This document shows, one piece after another, positions 24,388 to 38,900 of a DNA stretch of 64,000 nucleotides. Every line of letters begins with the position of its first letter. Position 1 is the stretch's first letter. A program made the translations under genes and the position numbers. The DNA comes from Litoditis marina (Eukaryota; Nematoda; Chromadorea; Rhabditida; Rhabditidae): NCBI GenBank assembly GCA_964036275.1, contig OZ038440.1, positions 7,725,690 to 7,789,689 of the forward strand, given 5' to 3'. The notes below the pieces were generated by a model. It saw only the letters and a list, made by a program, of their open reading frames with translations. It had not been told where the DNA came from and made no database searches.

Positions 24388-24408
24388 AATAAAGAGAACA
24401 ATTTTATT
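24388..24408. terminator. Convergent poly(A) signals of MGME1 (+) and the WD40 gene (-)
   Basis: Plus-strand AATAAA at 24388-24393, 251 nt past the MGME1 stop. Minus-strand AATAAA (TTTATT on plus) at 24403-24408, 416 nt past the WD40-gene stop. With usual cleavage 10-25 nt downstream, the two 3' ends would overlap by some tens of bases. Confidence 0.55.
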
Positions 24409-24823
24409 ATTATATTACAACAACAATTGATATGTGGTGATTAAACTGTCAGTAAGAGCACTTGAGCGAAATGCTTTGCAAAACGGAAACAAGTAGAAAA
24501 ATGGAAACATCTGAGCAATCGGAAGTCTACTCAAGTTATATATTCGAAAAAAACATATATCTGATCACAGGTATTGCTATGCTATCTGAATTAGTACAAA
24601 AATATAAAAAAAAGAATAATGTAGCGAAAATGAAGCAAACATAAAAACATGAAATGAAAAGGGATGAGAAGAGATGCGGAATTTTGAGAGTGGAGGAAAA
24701 TTCGTTGTCAGATGAATGTGTGTACAGGTTATAAAGGTGTAAGATAGTACTCTTCATAGAATAATAAGACTGAAACCGGGATCCCTTACTACTTTTCTGA
24801 CCGAGGTAGGAGTAGCCATCTAA

Positions 24824-27800
24824 CTAGAATCTGTTCTGCTTTAGGACATTGTAGATCTGGCCTTTGATCGGCGTATAGTCGTTTCCGTTCGCATCTTCAC
24901 CGAGAGCCGATCTGAATGAAGTACTGTAGACATGATTTCCTTCTGTGTTGCCGAAAAGTGGGGGATACTCAGTTTTGCCGCTTACTGAGTACAGCTAATA
25001 TTCAATTTGGAACTCCGATCAAAAATATGATCGTGAATGAACTTGCTGTAGTCAAAACTTTCTTCTTACGGAACATTGTCCGTTCACTCTCATAAATATA
25101 CTTTCCAGCGACTTTTCAAAGACATCGGCTCAATTTACCCACCAGTGAATGGGTTCGATATTTTCAAAGAACGCTGTGTTTGTAGTTTGGTCCCGTTGCG
25201 ATTCGGTTTAAGCTGATGAAAATTTATGGCGTGAATGGAGATCAAACTATAACTCAGAAAGTGTCGTTCTCTATAAGATATGAGTCGTACCTCTGTGCAG
25301 TGATTAGCTTGTCCATGGCCGTGTGGGTGACTCTGTCCAGTTGGCTGTAGATGATCTTCTTCTGATCAACGTTCAGGGCAGAACCCTCCACCTGAGATAA
25401 GCAGCGAATAAGGAAAACCATACAACATGACTTACAGTGATCTCCATACATTTTTCTAACTCCACTTCTCTTGAATGACTTGCGATGAGCAAATCAATTG
25501 TTGACAAATGAAGTTTTCCTTACATTTTGCATTCTTGTTGGAATTAGCGAGGTTTCGTTTCTCTCCGAAAAATATACTTTCGAACGATAATAGACTTTCT
25601 CTTTCGTCCCTGATTGTTGCAAACTTAGCGACACTCATTACATGTAATTGAGAGGATGTTTGTGAAAAAATCGAAGTACCATTTTCCTTGCGTGCACAAT
25701 CTTGTCCGTCTGCACCTGGTACTGATCGCAGCAGTCTTGCACGTGTTTCACCAGCTCTGAAAATAACATGAATTTCAGTAACTCGTCGATTGAATGATTA
25801 TAGTTGTATGTATTACTGTATTTATCAAGCTGGCTGATACTGATTGTTGTTTGAAGCTCGATTAGAATACGGCAGAACTGTCGAAGATTGCCCAAAATCT
25901 AAAATAAACAGCAGAACGAAAGAATATGATCGTATCAGTCTGCTTTTGTTCCGATTACTCGAACTCTTCGTGAGAGATGCTCATGAGATACCACACGATG
26001 CAACTTTGAAACGGTCTTTTCTGAAAACTTTATATTTTCTATAAAAGAGTTCATTTTGGTTTGTATTTTTTATTATATTGTTGTCGATCTGCTATCTCTT
26101 TTTTTGAGAAGTAGGCAACATACGTTGACAGTCAGAGGACTCCTCGAGGAGACTTCCCCAATCGGACGCGTTGACGGAGGATCTGGGAGAATCATCGCTA
26201 CCGAGGTCCGGGCCCACCATGTCATCTCTGAAAACATCAATTGTTATTTCTAATTATTGAAGAAAAAAGAATAACAAAGTTCATTCTAATTGTTTAGTTA
26301 TTCCGAAGTGTACATCTTGGGCTGAATCACTGTAATTGTAGTTTGATCCCGTCATGTTTCAGTTGGTTTGAACCAAACTACAACTCAGATATTTTCAATC
26401 CCTATAAAACATTTGTTGGAAGGTCGCTCATTTTGAAAACGTACCCAGCCAGTTTCTGTGCCAGATAGTTCGTTCGTCGGGGTGATGAGATGTTTGAGTA
26501 CCGCTGCTGTTCGTAGAGACGGCGAGACGCCATTCCGGGTCGGGGAGACGACTCCACCGATGAAATACTTCTATAAACACATGCTTCAATTGAAGGTGCA
26601 ACATTTTGGTGAAGTTGAAGATGTTTTGTGTTTCTGAGTCTCGTTCGAAATCAACTGTTCAGGGTCGGAACAAGAAGAACTAGAGCGTTTTTTCAAACTT
26701 TGCAGTTTTAGAGCTCACGCAGTGAATATAGCAAATTTTTGAGTTTTCATCGATTAGATTATAAACCATTATTTTTAACTTCCCGAACAAATGTGCCACA
26801 ATTGACTGACAGATCATCGGAAACCATACCTGTTTGTCCCAGCTCCAAATCCCCGCCGATTGATGCTCTGATTTAAAGGACTGGCATCACTGGCATTACT
26901 GTCACTCTCCTCCGAGGTCTGTTGGCGAGCGGCGTTTCGAGCATTTCGAGGGTGGTATCGCTCAACCTGACACGGATAAAGTTAGAACTGTGTATGGAAC
27001 TGTATTGCTCACTTTGTCTAAAGCAAGCTAATACCGTCTATGCGTTCTATCCTGCTGTGTTTGTAGTTTAATTCCATTGGTTTTCTGTCGAAACTCATTA
27101 ATTATCACGCGCATCGAGTTCAAACTACAACTCTGCCATGCTCGTCCCCTGACTGCTTATCGAACTATCAGTCAGGTCAACATCAAGTGTTTGCGAATAT
27201 GAAATATAGGTCCAAGAAAGTATAGGAAAGGACAATATATGAGTTGTAGTTGGAAGTCGGTACTCGGTACACACCGTTTGTTTCAAATTTCTAACGAAAA
27301 GAAACGGGATAAAACTACAAACGCAGCGAGATACAACGTATTAGTTTGCTTCGGAAAGAGAAAAACCTGTATGCACACTCGAAACCATTATTTCTAGAGC
27401 CATTGTAAAATTTCGAAAAACTAAATAAATAGATTTTATGTTTTCAAAGTACAGTTGGAATGGAATAATAAAGTACCTTTTTCTGTACAGCTCCCCGTCG
27501 TCTCATTTTCTCTCCGAGGCGTCCAGTTGTGTCTTCCTCATAGAGACCTTCGTTGGTTAGATCAGGGTTGCTGAAAAGAGAAGTTCATGTGAACTTGCAG
27601 GCCAGAACTTGTGATAATTTTTTTTCAAAGAAACAAAATTGATTTCTCTTTTTCTTCCACATTTTCTCTAACATTCACGTGAACATAAATTCTATATATG
27701 TTGAGTGAGATTGTCCAGGTAAAGTTTAAATTAAACTGGTTTTCAGATTTTGGGGTATATTTCTCATGTTATATCTGGATTTTGTTATGTTTGAAAGCTC

Positions 27801-30800
27801 TCACCCGCTACTAGATGAGTTTGCTTAAGATTCACTCAGTTTTTGAGATTGAATGTCATCGAATCGTCCTTCCACGATGAGGATTCGAGTAAACTCTCTA
27901 CTTTTCACACAATCTGGGTTTTGCGTCCTACCTGGCCTTCTTCAGCATAGCTATCGTGTTCTGCAGTCTTGCTCCGGGCGACTCCGTGGCACCATGCCCG
28001 TCCGCCCCGTCCTGGTTGCTCACGTTGCCCATACTGCGGGCTAGCATCCGAGATTGAGCTAGAGAATAGCTGGAACTGGATAGAGTGAAAGTTGAAAAAC
28101 ATAATAATATATTAAATACATATTTTTCAAAGTCAGAATTAGATTTCCTTACAGCGACGTCGAACCTAAAACTTCTGGGTTGATGCTGTGCATTTTTTGA
28201 GAGGTTGACCGAAAAGTTATAGTATACCTATCGTAAATGTCCATTAGTGAAACTACCAACGAGTGATATTAATAGTCAAAATACATCATCGTACACACTT
28301 TCAAACCACCAAATTCGAATACAAACAACGAAAATCTTGAGGTAGAGCACACATCAGGAACCAGAATGTACAGTATGATTCTGAATTTTTGCATAAACTA
28401 TCAATAGTTTGTTGGAAGTAAAAATTGCAGACGCATCCAAGAGAAAGCCAACACAGAATGCAATCCCATAAATGGTTCACGTCCATTAAACCCGTCACTC
28501 GAAAAAGAACAATTCAAAAGGAACGTGCTTTGGAGATTTATACAGAAAAGAACTGGTTACTCGATAGCGCATGGACAGAAATGTATACGTTATATCATGT
28601 TCGTTTGATAACTGTATGACAGCAAACCAGTATTTTATACAAATAGTTCAGAACGCAGAGAACCAATCAGAAACCTAACATGCAGTGGTGATATGCAGAT
28701 GTTTTCACATTTTTGACGTTTTACGTGAGTTTCAGAACTCTTGAGAGAACGAAAAAGTGATTGAACTCGAACCCCGTTCTATTTGACTTTTGATCCGCAT
28801 CAAAGGTGCCGGCGGCTTCCAGTTGACCGCCGCGCAGGTTGCTGATCGAGCGGGTTCGGCCAGTTGCCAGGGAGGAGTCAGCCGCGGCGGCTAGTGACAG
28901 GTTGTCGGAAGACTTGCGCAGATTCTCACTCGACTGGTGCAGTCTGAAACAGTCACATGCTCTCACGCTTGAACACGTGCTTCATAAACATGAAAGTTGC
29001 CACGGCATGTTTACAAAAACGATCCTACTCATGCCGTGGAAAATGTTTCTGTGAGCGTGCAGGGGGAAAGAAGACCAAGATAACCCAACACACAGTCACA
29101 TTGGTTTGATTCTTAATCAAACACAATAGAAAATCTTTCCTAAGCAGTGGAACAGTATTCATTGGGTGCTGAATATTCCAAATATCACTTATGTGATTGT
29201 TTCCTTACCCTCAAACTTTGACACCTCAACGAATAAAAGCAAATCAAGCGGGCCGACCTATGAAATATTCATTTTAAATTCTACGACTAAAACAGAAATC
29301 AGAATAGTTTGACTGAAAAATAACTCGTAGAGAATCTTGGCGAGAAGAAGACTTACTTGCTCCGGATGGCGGCTAGTTTGTTGAGTGCATCCGTGCTCTT
29401 TCTCATCTCTCCATCCCGCAGATTCGAGCGGGAACTAGCTGGGGTCATACGAGAGGACACCGCAGTGTACGACATGTCCGAATCCTGAAAAAGATCGTTC
29501 TTGAACTAAATTCTGGACGAGTGCTCCAGCGAGCTAGCGACAGCCGCCGAGTGGCGAGAAAGAGCGTACTTGCCATACTGTACGTTTCAACGAAATCTGC
29601 ACTGGATGAATTGTAATGAAATTCGGAAGGAAAAGGTGACCCAGCGTCCTACACAACCTTTCCGTACCTGCGCTAGACAAATTTTGATTAACACAAACAT
29701 TCATTACAGCCCACCTTCAAATAAAACCTCGAAGTAACCTACCCTGCGTCTCTGCAGGTCCTTGGTCAGCTCGCGGCTACTGGGGGCCATGTTGGCCGCC
29801 TGTTGACTAAGCTGGAAGTGGTTCGGACTCTGACTGCGACTTCTCAAATGCAACTGAGAAGATGTGTAGTCGTCAGCTGAAACTCACTATTTAACATAAT
29901 GACCAAAATTAGTAATTAGGGGCTAAACAATAAGAACCAGCCCAAAACTGAATAAACACCATTCATTTCATTCGCATTCACCTTGTCATGATAAACTGAG
30001 TCTAGATGGAACAATGAATATTACCAGAAAGAACTGAGCCGCGGAACTCAGAATAAAGCCTATCTAAACCACGCACAGCAGAGCACACCAGGAGCAGACA
30101 CGAACGTTGTAACTTTGCTCACAACTGTACTACTTGTTTGTGCAACCATGCACAACATTTTTAGCGGCTACAATAGCAAGAAACAACCTCAACTGCTTAC
30201 TTTACCCATTTTCGGCTACGAACCGTCAGTTAACAATAAGATTACAGTTGTGAATTTGTTTCTGTACTTTCTAATTTTTTTCAATTTGGGCTCGATAATT
30301 TTCGTCTACTAATTTTGATGTAAATTGTCAAAGTCACACAGCAAACATACCACTTATTGACAGTGTTTTTTTGTAATTTCAGTTGAAATAGTGTTGACGG
30401 CAACAGAAAACAAACAAAGAGCAAAGGAAGCAAACTTGCAGATGGAAAAACAAAGGTTGAAAAAACATAGTCACTCAGGGGAAAAAAGAACGTTTGGTCA
30501 CTCAGCAGTAACAGTAAACATGAGCTTTGAATTGCAATAATTATTGAAGCTTTGTTCTCTAAACTCTAGTTTTGTTGGAATCAGGTTTCAAAATAGTAAA
30601 CAAAATGTTCTGGTTTTCAAGAAGGTCTGACATATCGGAAATTTGAAGGTTTCAATCTGAGGGGATAAAACAAGGGATAGTTAGGCGGGAAGGATGCAGG
30701 GAGCAAGGGTAGGGAAGATCACTTGAATTTTGAATTTTAAACCAAGTTAATCGGAACATCAGCCAAAACGGTTCACGTCAAACAATAGCGTATGTGATCG

Positions 30801-33800
30801 TACAATTAACGTTCCAAGTGACCCTTTGATTGACTAGTTCAATACTAGGTTAAACGGTTCACGTCAAACTATAACGTAACAGATCGTTCAATTCACGTTC
30901 TACTTGACCATTCAATTGACTGGTTTACATCTAGGGAAACGTCAAAACAGAGGTAAAAAGCAATCTGGGGATGCAGTTAGCACCTCTATGTCTTCCGTTC
31001 CTGGCCATATCAATGTCTCTGCTGCCAACCACGACGGTTCGACTTCTGCCGGACGGTACCGGTCTGGCTCCGGACGGCGAGTTCTCGAAACGAACCCGGA
31101 ACAGTTCCGATTCTAAATAAGCGATTGCCTCACATTAGGGAAACTTATTCAAACTGATTCGCTGTTTTTGAGTTGTTAGTTAGTGTTTGCAGTGTTGGGT
31201 TCTTGAAGCAAGTGAGCAAGTTACGTTGTTACAGGATGCAATTGATGTGAATAATACTAGTTACACATACGTGTTAGAGAAGACAGGAGAAGAGCTTGAA
31301 CTCTAAATTACATTAAACAGGAAAACGTAAATACTCATGTGTTCTCCAACGGAAACGTAAGTGGTTTGAAAGTTATGAGATATTATGATAACACAAGCTG
31401 GAATGCTAAAAGCCGAAGACAAATTGTTATGCGAAGCAACATTATTACGTTGATATGACAGTGTGTTTGGTGCACAGTGTTATGTGTTAGTTGGTAGAAG
31501 CGAGTTATGATCAGTATTCAATAGGTGACTAACAGTGATAAATACACGGAATGTGACAAGAACAACTATCAAACATTCAACTGTGATGCTACGTTCAACA
31601 AAAGTTATGAACTTTTCGTTTGGACCGATAAAAGACAAAAACGTAAATAATCAACAATGGATAAGGATTTAACTACAGTAGCCAAACAGTAAGGCAAACG
31701 AGCATTTCATTATTTTTCATTCAAGTTTAAACTTTGATCAACTCACTCTACGATGTAGTAATATGTAACTGACATTTTTTTTTAGTTATAATATGTTCGA
31801 TACACATAGTTTGCTATGTACGACGCTACAGTGCAATTGTGCCAGAGTGTTCTACAGATGACGATAACCACTTATGAGATGGCGGTGAGGCAAAACGTAT
31901 TCGCAAGAGGTTTTTAACTCAATTTCACAAGTCGTTTCCTCTTGATCGAATGTGTTACGTTAATAGGGTACTGAAAACTCTTCGGAACAAGACAACTTAG
32001 TTAGGGAAAACCAGAAAGTATCTAATCAACAGCCGCCCTCTAACGAACAATGCAAAAAGACGTTGTACCTGCCTAACTCCCATTAATACATATACCCACG
32101 TCAAATAAAAAAATTGCAAGTATACAATTGCATAATTCCCCTGAGAAAAACTATTTTTGACACCATTCGGGATTTTTCCCAAACTTGTATATGTGTGCAT
32201 ATGTGTGCACAAACTTGGTGGTAACACAAACTTGGTAATACGTCCTGCTAAATTTACTAGGAATGTGCGGTTATAGGTTGCTGAGATTACTTTTGTGTGC
32301 GCACAGCCCGCCATATTTCAGTGAGCATTGAAAAAGGCTAACAGTGGAGATTTAGCGTGCTGCTAGACAAATACACATTCAGGCGATTTGTGATCCGATA
32401 TGGAGAAGGTGCCGTGACAAAGTGCACACTTCAGTTGTTTCTTCACGTTTCACGCGAGTATGTAACCTACTTCAGTACAGAAACGTCTTACACAGTTATT
32501 TATCACAGGGAATGGAGGCGACGTATGGTTCGCTTCTTCAAAAACAGTCTAGACATGCTTGCAGTTTTGATCCCGTTGTTGTTTGAACGAAAGTTATGAA
32601 TCATGGCGTTTGTTGAGATCAAACTACGAGTCAGCTATGTTATCTCTATGAATGAAAACGTGAAATGGAAACTCACGTCGTCTGGTGATGGCACTCGCGG
32701 CGGCGCCAGTGGGACTGGCGGTAGTGGACTGGAGGCTGGAGATGGACCGACGCGGAGTCATCGCTGCCGGCGACCACACCGTACGCGGCTGCAAGAATAA
32801 GAGTTTTTGTACTGAAATTGCTCCTATCGATGACGAAAATTAATTCTTTTAGTGTAAGTTTCAGTCGGTATATACATCGCCAACCTTGTTAGTAAAGGTC
32901 ACTTTGAGAGAAAATGAAAACAGAAAACAGCTAGCCAGAGCTGAATACACGTTTTGTCATCAACTACATGAAATAATCTTAATATATAATTTTATTCATT
33001 ATTACTACAGTCGGATCATGATTTCCAGTTCGTTTTCAGCCCGTAAGCGTTATCGAGATGGTTAAAATCTCTCGCATACTGATTTCCTATAACAATTAGT
33101 ATTCGACATCCGGGAAGTTTGTATTGCAATGCGCACATTGAAATATTTGAATGAATACTGTGGAAGTAACAGTAAGAATCATGTGGACTGTACCTGCATA
33201 CCCTCCCCGTTCTCCTTCGAAAGAGTCATGGGTCTCGAGTCTCCTCTCATTGGACTTCTGCCGCCGGTACGGGCACGCGAGACGGCCTGGATCTGCGACA
33301 GAGCTGCCGAAGCGGAAGCTCCGGAGGGGGAGTCGTATCTGAAATCATTGAATCATTAGTTACAACGAATTTATCTTTAGTATATATTTCCATTTCTGAG
33401 TCCATTCTCATATCTGTAGAAATGTGAGTACAATCTTGAATTACAGTATTCGAAAGTTTTCTTCCAGTTTCCACTACCTGTTTGTGTTTCAACAAAACAA
33501 CAAAAAGCAACTCAGAATTCGAAGTTCTATATTTCGCTAAGTTTTCAAGTTTCTGGAATGTCGCTCAAATTTTCATAACCATCGCAAACTATTTGCGTGA
33601 ACTCAGAAGGAAAGGTTTGCTGACCTCGGTTGCTGATACTGCGGAGTGAGTGAGAATCCCTCCGTGTTGCCCCTTTGGTATTGGTAGATTCCTGTCCTGG
33701 CCTGCCCACGGGAAGGGGTAGACTGGTATTGACTGCCCGCTACATTTTCGTCTAGAAAATACGAACAATGAAGTATAGTCTGGTCCATTCCTACGTACAG

Positions 33801-35951
33801 TATAAATACAAATCTTCCAAGTTGTTTGAACAAGGCGAACTTTATCGGAAAACTTAGAAACATTCTCATTCGTTTCTGATAACATAATTACATACTTCGA
33901 AACTATTTTGATTAACTTTTTTCTTCAGATGACAAAAACTGAGTGCCAATAATCACTTACGTCATCAAATATGTCAATATTATTAGTTTAAAAAACACAC
34001 AAGTTCTGTTTTTACGTGACTTCAACAAAAAAGTTTTAGCAAAAAACTAACTCGTTGCTCCGGGATTGTGGTTGATTGGTGACCACGGATGAGCGACTAC
34101 AGTGTGACCGGGAGGCGGTTTCCATTCTGAAAACAACTAAAATGAGGAAAAATCATCAAGAATCAATGAGCTGTTAGTGACATTACAGCTAGTATTTTTG
34201 AGCATTTTTCCTCTAATCGTGCCAGAAAATCAATCCGTTTACCATTCATTATAATATACTATTATTAGGAAACTATAAACGTGTTCTGCCAGTTTACATA
34301 AAATTTACAAAATATAAATGAACTTGCAAGCGCCGTTCATTGTTCAGAAAGCCACAAAACGGTCGCAAAATATGTCGAGAGATTAGGAGGGGAAGAAACC
34401 TTCAAGAGGTTACTGTATGGTACACGTAAAGTAATGAAGACTATATCTCACCGTGCTTTTTTCTAAACAAGCCCATCTTGGGTAAGGGGGTAAGGCGTTA
34501 GGTGGGAGTAATCTATGCCGTTAATTGACCGAATTGACAGCAGATGGCAGGTGTAAATACTGGTAAATATACGAGGACTGGCTATGGAAGCAGGACTTAG
34601 TCATTGTCATGACAACGCGTACAAAAACAGGATCAGAAAAGAGTTTCAGGCGACAACAAAGGGTTTAGAAAGGGGCGGATTTTGCAACACGGCTTCGGTA
34701 AAGATGAAAAGTGAAACTGCTAATATTATTGAGAGGTCGATCTCCATAAGTCAATTTGATTGGCCCGATCTGTTCTACTGTTTTTGTAGTTGTCTCTTAA
34801 AAAGTAGAATGCGTGGCAGTTATTTCTTCGCTTTCCCAAACTATTTGTTCATGCGATTTTATGTTTTATTTTGATCTATGATTCATTCAGGGAATATACT
34901 TCAAAACTGACAAACAAAGTAACGCATAATATAGATAACGCATCATGGATTACTCGAACAGAGAAATTATTTGGGGTGAACTAAAGTTGTTCCGATATTT
35001 GCCATCAATGGAATACTAACCGCTTTCCGGCGTAACCGGCTGGTTACCCCAGGATGGCCGGACCCTCCTGCCGCCAGTCGGTCTGTCCATCCCTATCCGG
35101 ACCATCCCATCTCCATTTGAGGGACCACCCATCATCTGCACACCACCCTGTAAAACACTTTGTATTATTTTTGTTTACAAGATCAACTATATCCGAGTCC
35201 TCAAAGATTTTGAGATCAGCTACTTAGCATATTTTGATAACTATTACATCTCATTCCGTTCTGGTTTTTGCGATTCGAGCGAAGCATAAATATTGTCATT
35301 CGAATGTGGGTAGTGCTTACCGGCCCTTTGTTTTGAGAACCAATACGAGTCAACATTTATGTTTTGAAGAATAACTCTCGCCAATACACGAAACGTTTTG
35401 AGCAATAACAAGAACGTGAATTTATTCCTTTTTCTTGCGTGTGTAATCTAAAATAAAGTAAACGTACATCTCGTATATTGAGCATGGACTTGCTGGTCTG
35501 GTACTGTGGCAGGGCACTCCGTCGACGAGATATGAAGTCAGACTGGGAATCACCGTCCTCCACTGAAACAAAATTTCTGGTTACTATTGGAAAACCAGTG
35601 TTAGAATTTACCTTCTCTCTCAGCACTGCGCATTTTTCATTCGCGAACGAGTCCAGGATAAATATCTGAACACACACGACAACATATTACCAATGTTGAT
35701 AACATCATCTAACAGTATGTTACAGCGGAAGCTCTATAACAGGACGGCCAACACCATATATTTTTCATAACCTGGTGCCTTTGGTGAATTTTAGGCGTTA
35801 TTTCAGTGTTTTTCTATGTGCATATCAAACTACAACTCAATTTGAAAACCTTTCTATACCTTGACTGTGCGGCTCTTCGCTCTCAGTTGCGGCAAACAGG
35901 TTACTGGCACTCTTCCTGGTAACGTGGGCGGTGTGGACTGTCAGGGAATGA
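24824..35951 (-). CDS. WD40 gene, part 3: disordered tail and C-terminal helices (exons 21-41)
   Basis: Exons: 35860-35951, 35468-35562, 35021-35147, 34052-34126, 33625-33751, 33194-33338, 32677-32788, 30984-31112, 29743-29876, 29357-29484, 28788-28943, 27932-28075, 27477-27570, 26830-26966, 26445-26567, 26124-26227, 25992-26020, 25817-25898, 25680-25756, 25291-25391, 24824-24911. The tail is Ser/Arg/Pro-rich with short basic-serine clusters (RRRSALPQYQTSKSML; WSPAAMTPRRSISSLQ; SSRMTPASSRSNLRD; SSPRPGMASRRLYEQQ) typical of phosphorylated scaffolds. From exon 37 onward it turns helical: KTVSKLHRVILGNLRQFCRI, LVKHVQDCCDQYQVQTDKIV, KIIYSQLDRVTHTAMDKLIT. The 29-nt exon restores phase between exons 26124-26227 (leaves one base) and 25817-25898 (needs phase 0). 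The end reads YNVLKQNRF. Confidence 0.88.
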
Positions 35952-38900
35952 CTAAAATGACTAGAGTAAGTATAACAACAAAAATAACATAGTGATTTAA
36001 AGTATGGAGTTTTCTAGTAACGTGAACAGACGCAAAAAAAACATGAAGTACTGCAAAGTGGGTGGCATCTCAGAAAGTGTTTCAGAATGAATCTAACTCA
36101 GACCTGAATTCATTGAGACAGCTAAATAGCTTGAACGAACCGAGTCAGGCTTTGTTTCATCTTCAAGTAATTTTTCAACACAGTCTATGTGCCAACATGA
36201 AATTACAAAGGTTATTAGTTGTTATAGGTTGGTGATGGAGAAAGAAGTTATCCTATATCAACAGTTATGTGACGTTCTTTTGAACCGTTCATAAGTTCAA
36301 TATGCTTTCCGAAAATTGTGGAATAGAGATAAAAAAGAAATTGGTTAAAGATTGTTCATGAGATATCAGTGTAGTTCTATCGTGTCTGCATAGTGTATAC
36401 AACGAACTAAAGTTGGATAACGGGTGTGGTCGTTAACAGAAAGAAAGGAGAATGTGGGCAGGATAACAGCTGTGAGGCAAATGAAACAGAGTAGCGGAAC
36501 AAGGAAAAGAAGGCAGTAGACTGGTTCCATTTGACACGCCTCGGTAACCGAAGTCATATCTGCTGCTAGTAAAGTGTGATGACGTGAAACGTATATAAAC
36601 GTGTAGTAGTGTACTTTTTGCAAAATGAATGTTGATTAGCTTGAAGGCTAAAACTATAGTATTAGCGAAGGTATTTAGGACGTGCCACGTTTTACTCGAG
36701 AAATTTGTGTTGTAACAAACCTGCATGGAGAACAACCATTTCTCATATATTCATTTTTTTTCTTCATTTTAGGTTTTTGTTGACAGGTTTTTGACATTCG
36801 GCTTGTATTTGATCTATAGCGTGCAGTAAAAAGTTGTTTGATCTACCGACCAGTTTAAAATTATAGAAAATTCAGTATCAGGGCCGAATGACGAAACAAA
36901 ACATAAACAGCGCCGCCAGGTGATTAAACGAAAAACGTCAGCCGCTAACATCAAATGCTTGGATAGGATCGGTATAGTCTTTTCACACATATATACTCAT
37001 TTACAGTAGGAAGTTAAAACTTTCATGTTGATGTTCGACATCATAAACATTTTTAAGGCTTTGAAATGCTGTCCCCCAGGCTTCTTACTACAAATTATAG
37101 AAACGATTTCTTATGAATTCAGTGTTCTCATCATCAAAACATACAGTAAGAGGGTACTGCTGGGTGAAAAGGATTCTAAGAACATGAGAGAATTGGTTAT
37201 ATATCCGAATTTCTGGGCGAATGATCGATTGAAACACGATCGTGAATGCGCATATATACAGTTACAATGAGCAGATGAATATATAAATTATGTGAATTCC
37301 AGATGAGCGGCCGGAAACAAGGCAACATGATGACAAAATGGCTAGAAAACAAACATTAAATTTCACGGAGAACGGAGAAAAATAATTTTTTTAATGAATT
37401 TGGGAACAAGCTTATATGATTCAAGTATCGGTCATTTCTGAGGTGAACAAAAAACTTGGAACGAGAACGCAGAGAAGAAACGAAACAGAAGGAGAATTGT
37501 CAAGAAATTGAATGATCGAATAAGTAGAGGCAAAATATGAGAATATTTCGAAAAGAATAAGAAAGTGAGACAAGGAGAAGACAAAAAAGAGGAAAAAGAA
37601 AAGTGACATGAACGACGAATTTACGTGAGCTGTCATGAAAGAAAAGTATAAAAACTGTACGCCACTATGAGCAATATTCTGCTACTTAGTCGAATCGAAA
37701 CTTATTGAATATTTGCTGAGCACCACTCTTTTTGGAGAAACTTCCCCCCTATGAAGAATGGCGTTTTATTCAAGTTCAATGGCGACACCGTGTCAAGTTC
37801 ATAACGAAAATCGAGCGGGAAACAGGAAATATGAATAGAGATTTAAAGGGAGGGGAGAGTGGCAGGCACGCAGCGGAACTTGGCCGATCATAGCCGATTA
37901 GAGGGACAATGGAATCGGACACAACGGTACTGTGCTAGTGAAAGTCACAGTCACGTGTAACGTGGGGAGCACGTGAAAAGTGCACATGTGACTATTTAAA
38001 ACTAGTGGTACTCAGTTCGTTATGAGAGAAGACAGGAAATCAAGTTCGTAAGTTCCATAGAGAAAGGTCGGATTTGTGGTTGCAACTCTCTCAAATCTTT
38101 TTACAGTTACATCGACAAAAAGTTAATCAAAGTCAACCAACTCAAAAATTGAAGAATAGTTGAAAAAACTGAATTTCCGAATAATTGAAAATATTAATGC
38201 AAAACACGAAAGATTCCGAAAGAGATTGTGTTTTGGAATTCGGTGGGAAAAAACGGTCGTAGGACGGTTGTGATGTCCACTAGAGAAGCGCCCCTTGAAC
38301 ATCAAATAGAATGGACCGACTGGGGCGAGAGAGTATTGAAAATGGGGAGAGGCCAGAGAGACAGAATCGAAAGGTGGAGAGGGGTGAAAAAGATGTGCGA
38401 ATTGTAACGGCCAGCTGGGGGCAGCTGGCGAAATATGAAAAAGAACTGGTTCGAAAAACCGATCCTCGGCTTACGGCGAGGAAACAAACTCTCCACTGAA
38501 AGTATGTTGGAAGTTGGAATCGATAAATCAGAGAAAGTTTAATAAAACTAGGCTAAGAGACGTACAATAGAATTTGAACAGAATCAAAACTACAAGTGAG
38601 AAGTTGAGCAAGCATCGGAGAAGGTGTTCAATATTCTAAGTAGTCATTCTATTTCTAAACGAAATTCAAAATATCGACAAATATAGAATCAGAGGTATTC
38701 ATATCGATGTCCATGTTTGTATTTATGTTTCATCTACATACATTGTTTTCTCAATTTCCCGATTCTCTTTAAATGTTTTTATTCAACGCTCCCTTGTAAG
38801 TTGATTGCGAATTTAAACCGCAACCCTTTGGGATACGTATTTGTCATAGATTTCGAGTGATCAATTTGTAAATGTCTACTTGGATAACTTATGTTGGTAT

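Noticed and set aside
30904..31116. Plus-strand frame ending NPEQFRF that looks like a real exon
   Set aside because: The minus-strand reading of 30984-31112 joins both neighbouring WD40-gene exons in phase with TTATTTAG acceptor and GTGCTA donor, so the plus frame is a shadow.
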